Positions 13,201-27,263 of a DNA stretch of 64,000 nt are shown here, piece by piece. The translations under genes were made by a program, and so were the position numbers. The stretch comes from Cyclina sinensis (Eukaryota; Mollusca; Bivalvia; Venerida; Veneridae): contig JAAONU010000019.1 in the NCBI GenBank assembly GCA_012932295.1, positions 17,369,908 through 17,433,907 of the forward strand. Reading direction: 5' to 3'. The stretch's first letter is position 1; each line of letters starts with the position of its first letter. The notes below the pieces were generated by a model, which had not been told where the DNA came from, searched no databases, and saw only the letters and a list, made by a program, of their open reading frames with translations.

Positions 13201-15890
13201 TTTAAAAGAAATATTTTTTAAGATGTCTGCAACATGCGTTAGATAAGTCTTGTTACACTTTGCTGCTTTTCTGAATAAGACATCGCAAGTTGTAATGAGC
13301 AATTTAAAACTATTCGCACGTTTTCGAGAATTGACCTCACATACAATATCAAAAAAGATTTTCCGTTTCAGTTTCAGAACACCATATTTTTCACACTTTT
13401 TGTAACACAAAATACATATCTAAATTTTCCTTCTATGAAACGAAAAAAAAAACCCGAAAAATTATGTTTTATTTTATGCAGACAATCTACAATAGCAATA
13501 TTAAATAAATTCATTAAAAAAGGTGACAGACAGAGGAAAAGTTTCCAAGCAAACACAACTCCTGTGATGCTACACGTAACTGAAATAGAACAACTTAATA
13601 AGCTCGGAGAATTGATAAAACATACATAATTATAATATTTGATAGTCAATATCAGACGGTTTAATCATGAATTTATAATAAAAGATTGGTTATTAATATC
13701 AAAACTTTACTTCACTTAATGATTACTAAGGTTTACAGAGACATATTTCAAAATCAAATGATCATTATTTCAAAAGGATATATTGGTATTTTGTTTAATA
13801 TTCGCGGTATACAAGATTATTCATTCATTTATCTCTTGATATTTATAACACACTGATTGTTAAAACTATCAGCAAGGTAAAACAACAAATGTAAGGAAAT
13901 TCTGCCCTTAAGGAATTTTACAGAACGAGTTGCAAAAACGCATATTTCCTGGAATACCTGAAGATATTATGCGGATAATGCGTCGCTGAAAATGATAAAT
14001 CGGCTTATCAACTTACCTTGGCAAAGGAAGAAATTTATCAAAATCATTATAAAGATATCGATTTCCCGCAGGTTTCATAATGTTTATGCGGAATTATCTA
14101 CTTGATGCTATCAACATTTATTTCTATATTTGGAAAAGTCTGTCTTTTTTTGTATATGAACTTTAACAGCTCTGTCGCATGTTAAAATATATTAAAAAAG
14201 GGAACATCTAGTAGCCGGTTTTCTCTTCCTTTTGACAGCTGCATGCAGCATATTGCCTACGTGATAAATTTTGTGTTTTCAATACATGACTTACAAGATA
14301 AAGTGTCTGAGGCATTATTTAAACTCTCACCAATTGAAAAATCTTTCAGAAGATCTCAGTCAAACTGATCTCAAAATAATAGATAATATATATAGATATA
14401 GATATAAGATCCTGTTTCGTTCCTACGTTTCATGCTTTCAAATTTCTATCGTTTTTACAAATAATTAATATCATTACTTTAATATTCTGTCTAAAAATAT
14501 GTATAAGTACTTGACATAACTTATTTAGCTAAACAGCCATACCGCATATTTCTTCAAAAGAGGTAAATTTTACCAAACAACAGATGACATAGAAATGTTC
14601 AGCTACATACTTCGTTGACCAAATGTTTGGATAAAGAAGGATCCATTTAATTTGAAGTTTCCGACATGCCAAAAAAATGCCTTCACGGCAGACAATAAGA
14701 GCTTCGTTTCTATCTTTTGAAAAGGTATCGCAGACCATACATTTATTAACACAGTAACACACTTTAAGATGCATAAATGTTTCAATGTCTGTAAACAAAG
14801 AGGATATGGATGTAAATTTGCCCCTTGATTTGTTACAAAGTGATTATGTGCCAGATCTCTAATGTATACCTAACTGATGAAAATTCGTACGTACAGTTAT
14901 GTACACTTAAGAATTCGTTTGTACTTTTAAAAAAGTTAATAGAGTAAATAGATGTCAACTACATCACGGTTGATGAAATTAACAAAGGTTCTTAGTCTTG
15001 TTTAATAAAAAAGCAAGACATGACATGTCCCGCTTTTAACAAGTGAATACTGTCCCCGAAATCATTCTGAGATGTTTTATTTGATTTCATGCTTTTCAGC
15101 TGACAACTGAAAACTTATTGTGGTTTTATATTTGATTAACCTTCAGTAAGAGTTTATAAGAATAGGTTTTTACTGTGCCGAACAGTTTGTATCTCATTTA
15201 CCAATTTTATGTCCCCAATATGCTTGACTTCATATAGCAACTTTATTACATGACCATTTAATTTCAAGAAATGAAAATTATGTTTTACCTGTCATTCATG
15301 TGATCAATGGTTTTCTCCTCTTTAACAAATGTCTGCCGTGAACTTAGGGAGCCCCATTAGCTCACAATATTTGCCATTCATTAGCTTCATAGATATCGAC
15401 ATTCTTAAACAAGCATTTTACAATGTTTGCTGGGATTAATTATGAGTCTTTAAACATTATCATGTACATAAACCACAGAAGACTTAAAACGTAACATAAG
15501 TTTCCACTACCAGTTTCCCCAACGGTTATATTCCTTTTAATTTAAAAACCAAATTTTTATCACACCGACTGTCAAAGATGGCTGACCTGAAGCTCTTAAC
15601 ATTTGAACTTCACGTAGATCTATAAATTCTTGAAAAGATATGCACTAACCACCTCAAAACTAAAATTAACAATGTAGTCTGAAGGACAGCTACATAGCCT
15701 GTCGAACATTGGAATGGATAACATGTGTGAAGAGAGGTTAGACCTCCAAATATGAGATAGGATAATAATTTCTATGGGAAATAGGCAGCTACATTTGGAC
15801 CTCACATTTGTAAATGGTGGAATCATGAAGATGAAATTGCGAGTTATTCAATTAATGAGATATTAAGAATATGGATAATTACAATAGTCA
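13198..15890. other. No supported gene; weak minus-strand frames
   Basis: A 70-codon minus frame ending at 13198 (RKIFFDIVCEVNSRKRANSF...) has a coding-like residue mix, but no acceptor or partner exon was found. An 89-codon minus frame at 14529-14798 is similar. A short MADLKLLTFELHVDL frame at 15578 stops at once and might be the decayed start of a LINE ORF2. None is called. Confidence 0.35.
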
Positions 15891-15899
15891 ATAAGAAGA

Positions 15900-16220
15900 A
15901 ACAAAATGTGGACATTTTTATATTTGACCTTTATGTATGACATTGACCTTGGTCTCGATCATTGTGTCAAGTTATTATAAGACCTTTCAAGCAGTTTAAG
16001 TGTTATAGAGCGGACACGAAATGTGGACTTTATATATATGACCTTTAAGTGTGACCTTAACCTCGGGGGTAACGACCTGGTTGTTGCGCTCTGCACTTCG
16101 CCTCATTTGTGCCAAGTTATTTTAAACACTTTCTATAAGTTTAAAAGTTATGCAGTGGACACGAAAACAATACGGACGGAGAGATTGACAGACGGAGGCC
16201 ATTCCTATAATCCCCTCCCC
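15900..16220. repeat. Tandem repeat of about 115-130 bp with gacggacgg-like tail
   Basis: Nearly two units of aaatgtggac...tgaccttt...gtgcaagttatt...gcagtttaa...gcggacacgaaa run at 15905 and 16019. They close with a short acggacggagagattgacag tract and ctcgacaggggattaa. The 95-codon frame 16023-16310 falls inside it. Confidence 0.65.
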
Positions 16221-16320
16221 GCTACTCGACAGGGGATTAATAAAACCAAAACGTTAATTTGTCTAATTATTTGTTTAGTAATATTCCAAAACACTTATTG
16301 TTTAAGTTAGTTATCTACTT

Positions 16321-17779
16321 GAAACTAAATTCAAAATCACATTTTAATTTCAAGAAGCTATTTTCAACCCTTTGTGTAAACACGTAATACACGCGCGAAC
16401 AGATGGCAAAATTATTGAGCGAAAGTGGTGGAAAAGTATTTTAGAAAATAACCACACAAAAGCATGTCATAAATAGAAAAAAAAATAAAGACATGGTAAT
16501 AAAAGATCAAAATTTATTTCACCTTATGATTATCAGAAGTTGATATATTCAATCGTGCCTTTGCCACTCCTGAACAAGTTGCAACTGAGGTAATTCAGTC
16601 TTACACCAACATAAAACATATTCTGTATTTGTTTCAAAGCAAGCATAGCGCCTAAGTCTCCCAATTGGCTTATAAATATTTATAATGGTTTAAAACAACG
16701 TTTCAAAATATGCGTCTGTTTTCAAACTGTCCTAAAGGTTCTCGAGTATTATGTGAAAAGAAATGATAATGATATCTAATTGTAAATACCTTCACCGGTT
16801 TGTTTGGAGATTATCACACACTATTCATCTAAATTGGTTGTAGATTTAAGGAAAGAAAATACTTAAGCACTGCTTCCCCCCCCCCCCCCCCCCCCCAACA
16901 TATGATTATTCGTACACCAAACGAAATACTGCATTTTTTATTACGCATATGGGTGATCTTTGTTTTTTTAAGGCAATTCTACATTTGTGCATTCATTTGG
17001 ATAAATTGATACAACCGTCTCATATTGTCAATAAGCTCACGTTTTTCCTATTCATTTCTAAATGAGATTTATATAGCATTATCAAAACGTGTTTTATTAC
17101 GGAATAAAATTTAACATGCTCGAGATGTACGCAATTTTGTATGTTAAATATTAACAGGGAAAAACCTGTAAAAACTCCCAAAAGGCACCCGGATATATTA
17201 ATGTGAATAGTTCATTTGTTAACTTGAAAAAGTGTTTTGCTTCTCTTAGCTTTTATTCCGTAATAACAGGTACAAAAACAATAAGTCGGTAAAATTTTAA
17301 GATTTTAATTATAAAAAATTATTCCTTTAAACAAGAAAAAAACGAAATCGAATTTTTCCAATAAAGATACCTCCGTCGTTGAAATTTAGGATTAGAATTA
17401 GTTTACCTGTGCATCTCCGATCATAAAAGAGTAATAAACCGACAAAAGTACGCATTATAAACAAATAAATCTCATTTTATAGACTCTAATTGTTTATTGT
17501 CTGTGTTCGTACAGACTGGTCAAATATTGCGCCAGAGCTTATCAAACCAATAAGGCAAATTCCCAGATCTCAATTATCAATTGAAGTATCAAGTTTTTCT
17601 AATTATCTTTTTTTTTATCTTGAGTTATATCCAGACTCCTATGGAAACTAACACGCTATACCATGCATTTAAAGAACAGCTTTCTGTATGAATGTATTGA
17701 ATTATATATCCCTTTATAATATATCAATGCATCGTAAATGAGAGACAAATCATCAACACAGACGGCAACATATTCGTTC
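16321..17779. other. No gene seen
   Basis: AT-rich DNA containing the C21 run and an inverted AATAAAATTTAACATG-like pair of blocks around 17100 and 17260 (attacggaataaa and ttattccgtaat). Nothing coding. Confidence 0.4.
16876..16896 (+). repeat. Run of 21 cytosines
   Basis: An uninterrupted C21 run (G21 on the minus strand) lies in AT-rich intergenic DNA. It could form a G-quadruplex on the minus strand and is prone to length error in sequencing. Confidence 0.9.
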
Positions 17780-20700
17780 AAAATACTCGTTTTCAGTTCT
17801 GGTATGCTCTTTATGATTAGCGTCTACTTAAAATTAATTTGATCTGAAAATAGTTTACGTTAAATAAAAAGCAAGTGGGACCAACCAAAGCCTCATATAT
17901 ATTCAAGAAAAGGTAGAATTTCCTGAACAGTTATTTCTGTAAAGTAGTTTTGACATATTATTGATATTCTCTCAAAGCAATAACAATATCTGATTTTAAA
18001 TGAACAAATCAAGCCGATAGATATTCCCTCAGGGCAAATTCGGTACGCCATTGTAGGTGTTTGAAGTGTCAACTGTGACAATGCCTGATAGCGTCTGCTA
18101 ATATCTGTTCATTAAATACATTTTCACCAATCTGATTAAAATCATATCCTAAACATTGCTATGGTATTAGGATATGAGGACGACCAATAGTAGGTCACCT
18201 TCTCGTGACCAATCAGAGAAACGCTTCCACCCTCATGGAGGTAAATGTTCGAGTTGTGAAAATCTATTTATATAGCTGTGATCCAAAACAATTATCTGCC
18301 ATGTATAAACTGTCACCGAACTCAAAATCTTTCAAAATAAAGAGATTTATGTTTGTGATTAATATCATTTTTCAAAATATCTAAGCACTTTCAATCTCCG
18401 CTTTAAACTTTGTTATGCTAGAGAAGTTTACACGCTGTTTGAACACGCATTGTGTACAGGTAAGTTATCGAGACACGTTATAAGCAGCAGTGTCATTGGC
18501 TGAGATATAAATAAAATAGCGGGAATTCCAGGTTATCGAGAAGACAGGAATAATGCGTTGTCTTCAGATCTTACCGTAGGAAGATGGTGAACTTCAGTCA
18601 GATTGCATTTTCACTATTGTTTTGTCATTAAGAAATATAAGGTTATTACTAATGATCGAACTTCACTCTGAATGAAGAAGATATTAAGTTGAACGTTTTT
18701 ATCTTCACACGATATGTACTTGTAAAATGATTGTGGAACTTATATATTTATATTAGGAAAACCACCCGCTTAATCCTGTATCACTTTTCAAGCGCAGCAT
18801 TTATTGATCCTAAATATAACTGGAAACAAAACTATTACCTCATTACTGCGTATCAGAGTTTGAATAAGAAATGTTAAGCAATCTCAACGCAATAATTAAC
18901 CCCAGTAGCAACTGTCTCAAGTTTGATGTTCATCCATTTTACAAAGTCTGGCTGAAGTAAGAGTACTGTATTAATTCTAAAATAGCAGATAAATTACATG
19001 GGTGAGGTATTCTTATCTTGTTGTGTTTTATATTATTTCGACACTGTTTGGCTATACATATTTAACATTTAACAATTAAACTTGTGTCGGTTTTATGTAG
19101 GATTGTCGTGTGTCTGAATAGGACAATTGAAATGCTAGAAGGCACTGTCAAAAATACGTCCAGTAAAAGTGCAGTTCTTCTCGTTTTAAAATGCTCCGAT
19201 TGTTATGCTCCTTATTTCTAGCCTCATCCGGTACTAGCAAACGCTTTACGTGACGTCAAACTGTTGAATCCAAAATAAAAAATCCATAATAGTTTTTGTT
19301 TTAGTTTTTTCAAACTATGAGTGCATGAAATATATTATTATCTTTGTGAAGCGTACATATAATGAATAGAAACACCTAAAAGAAGCGTAAAACATTTTGA
19401 TGTGCAATTAAACTGAGAATTATTTGATAAGGTCTCAAACATACCTTATCATTGTTGTATATAATTTTATGTGATTGTTGATAAATTTTGCAAAGCATTT
19501 TCTCTGCCTAAAATCAATTAGTGGTGTATTTTCAGCATGTGACGAATGAACATAAATGTGTTCAGTTCACTTGTATTTTCTAGATTTAAAATATTATATT
19601 TTACTGCGATTTTCTGTCTGAAAATATTTCTCAGTCCTAACTTTCATGCCAATAATCTTTAAGATTTAATGTATCAGATTAAGTTTCCATTAAAAATAAC
19701 TAAGTTCATTTGTTTCATTATAGTTCATTTCTTCGGACAAATTTGGTAGTCAGTTAACAGACCTGTATAAAACAATAACATGTCCATTCTAAATAGCAGA
19801 CCATGGTAATCCAAGACCCACATGCAAAGAGTTAAGCCTTGTAGATTGTTTTTGTTATGTATAGATATTATTGACTTTCACGTTGATGACTTTTGTAACG
19901 TTTACCCAGCTGTACAATGACCGGTATATATATCTTTAAAAAAAGTTAAATGCATATAGCAAAGGCACAGGATACATTGTACAAAAACAACCTCTTGGAT
20001 GCAAAATAGGCAGACATATTTTTATAAATTACAGAAAATACAAGCATAATAAAAATGATGACTGAACAGAATATAGCGCAAAATAAAATTGATGAAGCAG
20101 TATTAAATATATCAAAACTGTTTACGGAGTGTTCCAGGAAATCTGTTGGAACTAAAGCTTAAAACAGATATCACCAAAACAGAAAGACATGGTTAAATAG
20201 AAATTGGAGAACTGCAAAAAATACCTACCACAAAATAAGAATGATGTACAATAAACATAAAACCCCATATTATAAAAATCTTTTGAAAGAAGTGAGTAAT
20301 CAATACAAAGTCACATTAAGGAAAGCAAATTACACTTTTATTGAGTCAAGAACTGGTAAATTAAGAAATCTAAAGACTAAAGACCTCAAGCAGTGTCGGA
20401 ACATTCTAAACACACAAAGCAGACATAACCAAGTGCTTCTATAGCTGACTGGGACTTTTTTATGAATAAGTCAGAAGTATTGTAATAAAATGCTCATGAC
20501 GAACAAACACCAGCAGGTAAACAACAACAACAACATTATTAATAATAATGATTAGTATTATTACGTTCATGGTAATCATAATCTCAGAAAGGACAGAGAC
20601 GATCGCGATAACATCAATAATAAATACTCCTGTAACAGAACATGAAATTCTGCTCGCAGTAAAAAAAACAAAAACAAACAAACAAACAAAAAACAAATCT

Positions 20701-23640
20701 CCGGGCTGTGATGGTATCATTAACGAACAACTTAAATATTCCCTACATTATACGATGCCAATATGTAAGAAGTTATTTAATATTATCTTTGATACCGGAA
20801 TGATACGAGACTATTGGAATAATTAAACCAATCAATAAAAATAAATGTGACCAAAAAAAAAAAAGGAAATAATCGACCCATTTCCTTGTTGAGCTGTTTG
20901 GTAAACTGTTTACATGCAATCAAATAATCGTTTGACCAAATAAGCCGAAAAGTACAAATTTGACACATGAGACCTAAGCAGATTTCGAAAACGTTTTTCT
21001 ACAGTAGTTAACATTTTTATTCTTAAAAGCTGCATTGTTGTTTTGTTGACTTCAAACAAGCAAGCCTTTAATTCTGTCTGGCATGTCGGTACATGTATAC
21101 AGTCTATCTAATAAAATAGTCAAGAGTTGAAACTTTAGAAGGATCAATACCTTATTTTGAACGATTTAGAAGATCTTTTAAATGATAGAAATGTATCAGC
21201 TGTCTCTAAAGATTATATATCAAAGGTAGTCGTATTTTTTTAACTATTTATTTTACCCCAATGCTGATGACACTGAGGTATTAAGGGATGATAAAAACGA
21301 TTTAAAGTTTTAAATAATTTTAAAGAGTAATGTGACCAAAGGAAACTACAAATCAGCACAAGTAACACAAAACAATGTTCTTTAGTAAATGGAGACACTA
21401 AGGTAATATTGATTTTAAATTTGGCAATAAAGAGCTAGAAATAGTTACAGAATAGTAAAACCAATTCAACTAGTACATGGAAGTGAGGTATGGGGATATG
21501 GAAATGTAGTCATATTTGAAAAAGTACAAATTTCTATAAGTACATATTCAATTTCAAGAAATCAACCATCGTACTTGATATACTGAAAGCTAGTGATTAT
21601 CCCGCTTTCTATTAACAATAAGAACCATACTGGACAGGATTTTTGAAAAAAAAATCAAACCGAAAGAACTACTAAATTAGCTTCAAAAATTTACAAGCTC
21701 ATTTAGGAACTCAACTAGCAAAGTAAGATTAAGTCAAAATTGTTAGATAATGTAAAACGCAATTTTTGCAGTCTTTTTATTTTCCGGAATAAGATAGAGC
21801 CAAAGTTTTACTAATAGTCCATTTTTTTCAGAAACTCAAGACATATTTAGCCAAAACTGGTTTTCACAATTAGGTAACACTTCAGCCATTAACATATACA
21901 AATATCATTAAAAAAAATTTTTCGCGTAGCACATTTATCTACAAACTACCACATCATCTGTATAAAACACTGATCAGATTTACAACGAGGAACCACCGTT
22001 TACCTATAGAAACTGGCCGATTGAGAAATATAAAAATGTACCACAAAAGGAAAGAAAATGCATAAATAGGAGATGATCTTTTAATCTGTCCCATTTTGGG
22101 AACTGAGAGAAATAGATACATTTATTTTAATGCATATACCAGAATGAGACCAAAAGTATCAAGTTCTTTACTACGACAAACAAATAAATAGTTATTTAAA
22201 ATTAAAAAATCTTAGTATAATATGCGAAAAAATAATGAAGTGTCTTAGATGAATCTTATATATGTTTACCCCATGATTGTAATTAATTATTAGACAAGTA
22301 ACCCCTTATGCTTTCACTCGTAATGTACATTCCAACCTCTGTTGATTGAGTAATTTTCTAATGTAACTCTGCTGTTGTAAAACTTACTAGTTTGATAATC
22401 TTCAATGTTCGAAATGCATTGCTGTTGAGGGCTAGTATTACATTTGAATTCTAGTTTAGAGCCATTGTGCACATATTTTGTCCGATACAATTTAAAATAA
22501 AGATAATTATTGTTCACCCAGTAGTCTAATCTTACTTTCAACTTAGAAGTTAGGCTGCTGGCAAAGGTTATCAACCGATTTCCGCCTTTTTTTTACCTGT
22601 ATTTTGTTATCTAAATTTGTATGTTTGTCTAAAGATTTTGCTACCTTGTCTTTATAAAACATCTAGCAGTAACCTAGTATGCACAAAATTTAGAAACAAA
22701 TTTAAATGCATGTGACCTCAAGCTGGTATAAGAAAACAGCAGTGGGGGTCCGGATTGGGCTGCATGGATGTGCAGGCTGATCTGATTACATGCTGGCGTA
22801 CGTTGGACTTCATGCAACAGGGCTAATAAATATAGAAATAGACCTAAACAGTTTACTTACTTTTGATAAATATCCGATCAAGATGTTATATGAAACGGCT
22901 ATAGATCCAGTATTGACTTATCCAAAAAGAATACTTTTCGAAATTATTTTGTTTATTGTATTCTTTCTCGTAAAACACAGTAATCACACAACAAATCCCA
23001 AGATTAACAAGAATCAGACTACTCGCAATTTTTGACAACACACAACTTGCTTGATATTTTCGTTCCCCATCTGTAGTCCGTTTCATTATTAAACCAAAAA
23101 GAAGTATTTTTCTTTACGTCTTATTGTAATCGGATATTCACGTACGTTTTTAAACACAGAATTGTATATGTACAGCTTTAATTTAGCCGTCTGATCATGT
23201 GCTATATGTTTACAATTTTGTTGTAAAAAAAAAATTGTTGCTGATACTGCTCACATAATGTGGGACTCGTGCTTATTTGTAAATATACTTGAAAACTTGC
23301 TTTACATTTAGGGTGTTAATGTTTAGTTTTGGTCTTTGATTGTCGAGAATTTTGCTACTTAATACTATAATAGAATATGCATTGATTTCACAAGTTTTCA
23401 AGGGTGTCACTTGCTCTTCTTTTATTTTTAACTTAATATCACTTTGACAAAAATGCTTAACGTGAGGAACAGAAATAAACATTTCACAGGACAAAAACTG
23501 AATCAGAATTCTCTTCAGATTCAAACTGATTCACAAATAACGCAAATTCAGTTGTTTTGCGATCAGGCCGATGTGGTTCAGTATAATATTACATGGCCTT
23601 TTGAAATAGCTTTTTGTTAAAACATCATCTTATTTGCAAA
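17780..23640. repeat. Segmental duplication 1, copy B (split by LINE)
   Basis: It is collinear with 2790-6260. The distance between matching blocks grows from about 15.0 kb to 17.4 kb across the LINE remnant at 20.0-22.2 kb, which fits an insertion after the duplication. The small frame 22886-23086 and other short frames are not conserved in copy A. Confidence 0.7.
20042..22195 (+). pseudogene. Decayed non-LTR retrotransposon (LINE) reverse transcriptase
   Basis: Scattered frames on the plus strand line up in order with a LINE ORF2 that lacks its endonuclease. First come a Lys-rich linker (20175-20440, NRNWRTAKNTYHKIR) and SPGCDGIINEQLKYS (20700-20745). GNNRPISLLSCLVN follows, then an ETQAGFRK-like match near 20970 and a degraded YADDT box (NADDTE near 21265). 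The last landmarks are GSEVWGYGNV near 21485, LPHHLYKTLIRFTTRNHRLP near 21950 and a Cys-poor tail ending around 22180. There are many stops and frame changes, so it is dead. The motif set suggests a CR1/L2/Jockey-group element; the clade is not certain. It interrupts the second copy of a segmental duplication. Confidence 0.8.
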
Positions 23641-23869
23641 CAATCCTTTAACTCATGTATTCACAAGATGAAATCACAGAAAAAATGTGTCAACTTCAAA
23701 GACCATAGAACAGGCAGTACAGATTAGTGACACGTAACAATTATGCAACTAGCACTGCTTTTAGAAGTATCAACTGAAGCGCTTTCAAAAAGAGTATTAT
23801 TATTAATCTGTTTTGCCATTAGCTGATGTACAAATACTTAAATGTCAGTTCACGCACTACATTTAAAAT

Positions 23870-24620
23870 TTTCTTGGCATATTTATTTGGTATTCTATTT
23901 CATAATTTACTGTTGAATAAACAAATGTTTAATTATCAAAATATTCCTATTACTGATCAGATTTCTCGATTTCAAGATTTCCAGACATGATTTTATTTTA
24001 GTTAATTTGTCGCATCAAAACGCATCGATATTAATGTTATGTTCATGGCATATACCAAACGTGTTTATATAAGCCTTCTATCCTAATATCATTAAATGGT
24101 TTCTTTATTTTAACCTGCCAATAAAAAGTTTTGCTTTTGTCCATGTTAAATTTGGCGCCAGTCGCAAGTTAATACCTATTTAAAACAGTGGATTTCTCAG
24201 GTATACTGCATTCATTTTGTACAGAAAAATGCGTATCGTCAACGAACTGTTTTAATTTTGCACTATGATTTTGATTTAAATAAGGAAGCTGAATACCCCG
24301 AATATTAACATTGCTTCGAGTGACTCTGCTTGTATGGCGAAGAGTAGAAGCGCTAATGGGCAGCCTTGATTTATGTTTAATGTATAGCGATTTAGAGAAA
24401 AAGTATAAAATAAAATCAATTGCATGAATACTTTGTTTTGAATTTTGAAATATCATATTTACCTATTTCAGAAATATTATCCCAAAGCTTATTTTTACCA
24501 GACACATGTTGATCCATTTTCATTCAACCCTATCCATAGGTATGTGATGTGTGTTCTGTAGCTTTAAAGAAAACTTGAACAAATCAATCCTTTTTAAATC
24601 AATAAACAAAAAAAATCTAA
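23870..24620 (-). pseudogene. Second, different LINE reverse transcriptase remnant
   Basis: On the minus strand, frames read DRVEWKWINMCLVKISFG (about 24530-24475), INQGCPLALLLFAIQAESLE (about 24375-24315, after a frame change) and NIRGIQLP with LKQFVDDTHFSVQNE (about 24310-24210). ATGAKFNMDKSKTF follows and then a decayed tail. The FDRVEW, QGCPLS and FADDT-type boxes are those of an L1/Tx1-like reverse transcriptase, unlike the element at 20-22 kb. Stops and shifts show that it is inactive. Confidence 0.72.
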
Positions 24621-24711
24621 TTACACCAGCGTTTTACTCTCCCCCGTAAGAATTTGTATGTTGACAGTGAAAGAAAAGATCCTTTTGGGTTTCAATTTGT
24701 TATTACAAGAT

Positions 24712-25045
24712 GTGCGTAGATTATAATTTGTCATTTCGATTTCTGTAACACATAGTTTGTAGCTAGAATTCTGCTGTTAATTTTGTACTTTTAGTCGAAG
24801 TAATTTACTCGGTCCGCCCGAATTTGTGATATCGAGAGTGGCCTGTATTTTGTATTTTATATTAAAATATGTTATGGATTTCCAGTTTTTTTTTAATTCT
24901 CTCGCCTCAGTTTTAATAGCATTAGTCTTACAGGGGAGAGTTAAAAATGCTATGTGCTAAAATGTGCATAGATTATTATTTTTTTCATTTTTGTAACACA
25001 TAGTTTGTAGCTAGAATTCTGCTGTTAATTTTGTATTTTAACCAT
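24712..25045. repeat. Duplicated 75-bp block, 248 bp apart
   Basis: The block gtaacacatagtttgtagct followed by agaattctgctgttaattttg occurs at 24744 and 24992, with similar flanks (tgtgcgtagattat and tgtgcatagattat). It looks like the two units of an old tandem repeat. Confidence 0.75.
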
Positions 25046-25059
25046 TGTAAGTTAGAGTA

Positions 25060-26890
25060 TTTTGTTAAGGAAATCTGTACATGTATCCCCAGTTAAAATC
25101 TTTCGTTAAGTTTAGTACTTCGCTCCATTTTATTTCAGAAATAGGACATAATATATTTCTTCTTAAGCTGTAGTCATAAATATTTCTACATCCTTTCTTT
25201 AGCTTGTTTTAAATTATTCTAATTATCAAAGTTTGTAACGGTGTGTTTTCCTTTTTATTACCATGTGAAAAAGTATTTGTATCGACTGGTCTCTAGCAGA
25301 TATAATTCTAGGGAACGAAAATATTGGTAACGGCTTATTGCGGAACGGCAAAAGCCGGTCCGCTATATTTAATCCGGTGTTTGAAAAGACCCGTGGGGTT
25401 GCGTAATAAGAATGCGTCCTAAAATCAGTGCAAATATTGTTCAGTTGTTACGAAAAGTTCTAGACACAGTCTATTACTCGAGCAGATCAAGAGCAGATCA
25501 AGAAGGAGGCGCACCCGTCGCGCGCGTCCCCTAAAATACACTGAATATAGGTGTTATTGTATGTCTATTTAGAATATGTCTTTAAATATTGTATACTTTA
25601 TTGTTCAACATTGAATTGAATAATCAGAGGCACATTTGAACCGTTAAAATGAGGTAGAAAACGGACATAAATTTTGCAAAACATTCTTCGCCCCCCTCAC
25701 CTGGAACCGCCCCTGTATTATCGTTCTCAACAAGCCGCCATCTTTGACGCAGTCGGTAAGTAAATTAGTAAGTTGTATCAGCTATACGTGCTAATTTTGA
25801 GAAAAATATCGTTGGCTAAAAACATACACATGATATATATGAAGAATGCAGCGGCCAAACAAAGTAGTTTCGTGGCTGTAACGATTATTCTTACATTAAT
25901 GCTTGAATGATGCGACCTGTCACAATTGTTTACATATCCTGGAGAGATGTGTACTCGATAGTTTAAGATTTTATGTCATTTTTTTTTCAAAAAATAAAAA
26001 GAATATTCTCTGTGTTGTTGATAATATCTAAATAGCATTATTTTTTAGTAAATCTGTCACAGGAAGTGGTAAAATTTCATTTTTTTCGGGCTCTATCTAT
26101 TTTTTTGATCCAATGACCTACTTTCGTTTTTTTTCTGGGAATCCTGACAACTTTATTTTTAAAAAAAGAAATACCAGTTACAGTTATAAACTCATGGAGA
26201 CACGTGTTCTGTTCGTTTAACAAATAATGCCAAACTACAAAAAAGATAAAAAATAAATAAAGTGCATATGGGCATTTTACTGTTTTGGGGTCATTTACTT
26301 TTTTGGTCAAATGAGCATTCCTTATACTTTGCTTTTTTCACAAGTAATTTAGTGGCACATTTATATATTTGTACACACTGTAGTCCATAACAAGTTTCAA
26401 ACCTGCTTTAGGGTTTCAACATCAAACCATTTTAAATCTTTATAATCTGTTTAGAGGAAAAGGATCCCATTAAGTCATAGATTTTTTTAAGCTGCTAGAG
26501 TTCAGTCTAAACCAAAGAAGAAAATTCATTCTTTCACATTTTATTTAATAAAACACAAAAAATGCTTCAGTTTCAACTGACTTTGGCAGTAATAAGTTGA
26601 AGTTATTACCAAGATTGATAAGCAGTGAATTTGAGTGAAAAAATGATTAAATGCTTATTTCATTTTGACATCTGAATGATATTTTAAGTGCATTTTTCTA
26701 CATATAATTTGGTTGAAAGTTATCCACAATATCAACAAGAAAAGAGAACTCCAGTGCTAGCATTCAACTTTCTTATATGTTTATTTTGTTAGATTTGCCA
26801 GCCTAAATGTTTTTTTTTTTTTCATTATTTGTTGGGGTTATTTTTGATGCTTTGTGACAGCGTAATGTTACTTCAAAACTCACAACATTT
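25060..26890. other. Intergenic DNA leading to possible promoter region
   Basis: It is mostly AT-rich. From about 25320 to 25760 it is richer in CpG (cgtcgcgcgcgtcccc near 25520), which may mark a promoter for the plus-strand gene. No coding frame was seen; the 77-codon minus frame at 26077 has no support. Confidence 0.35.
25690..25755 (+). other. Possible 5' non-coding exon
   Basis: A locally more GC- and CpG-rich stretch (from about 25320) ends at GACGCAGTCG followed by a perfect donor, gtaagtaaat, at 25756. It contains no useful ATG. It would suit a first, untranslated exon of the plus-strand gene whose coding exons begin at 28718, with the repeat nest in the intron. The linkage is inference only. 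Confidence 0.25.
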
Positions 26891-27263
26891 AAAGTTATTA
26901 AAGCGACTGACTCACAGACAATGATAAAAAGAAAATGTTTATACATCTTGAAATTCTTGATGTAATCGTGAAGAACATATTTAAACTAAGTTACTGACTC
27001 AGTTTTTGTTAAGGAGCGGATGTGGTCATGTGGTAACGCACTGGACTGGTAAAGCAGGGGTCCCGAGTTCAATCCCTTGCTCCTCAACATACATTACTAA
27101 TAGTCTTTCGGATGAGACTTTAAACCGAGGTCCCATGTATCAGTGCTATTCACTGAGCATGAAAAAGAACTAGGGGTGTCTCTGGAATGGGATGCCTTCT
27201 GTATCTTGCACTACCCTCACACATAAAATAACTAATCTCTTCAGTGGGTGTTGGTCATATGGG

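Noticed and set aside
15578..15630. Start of a gene reading MADLKLLTFELHVDL
   Set aside because: It stops after 15 codons with only a poor donor; at most a relic of a LINE start.
16023..16310. 95-codon plus frame
   Set aside because: It spans a tandem repeat with a gacggacgg-like tail typical of intergenic repeats.
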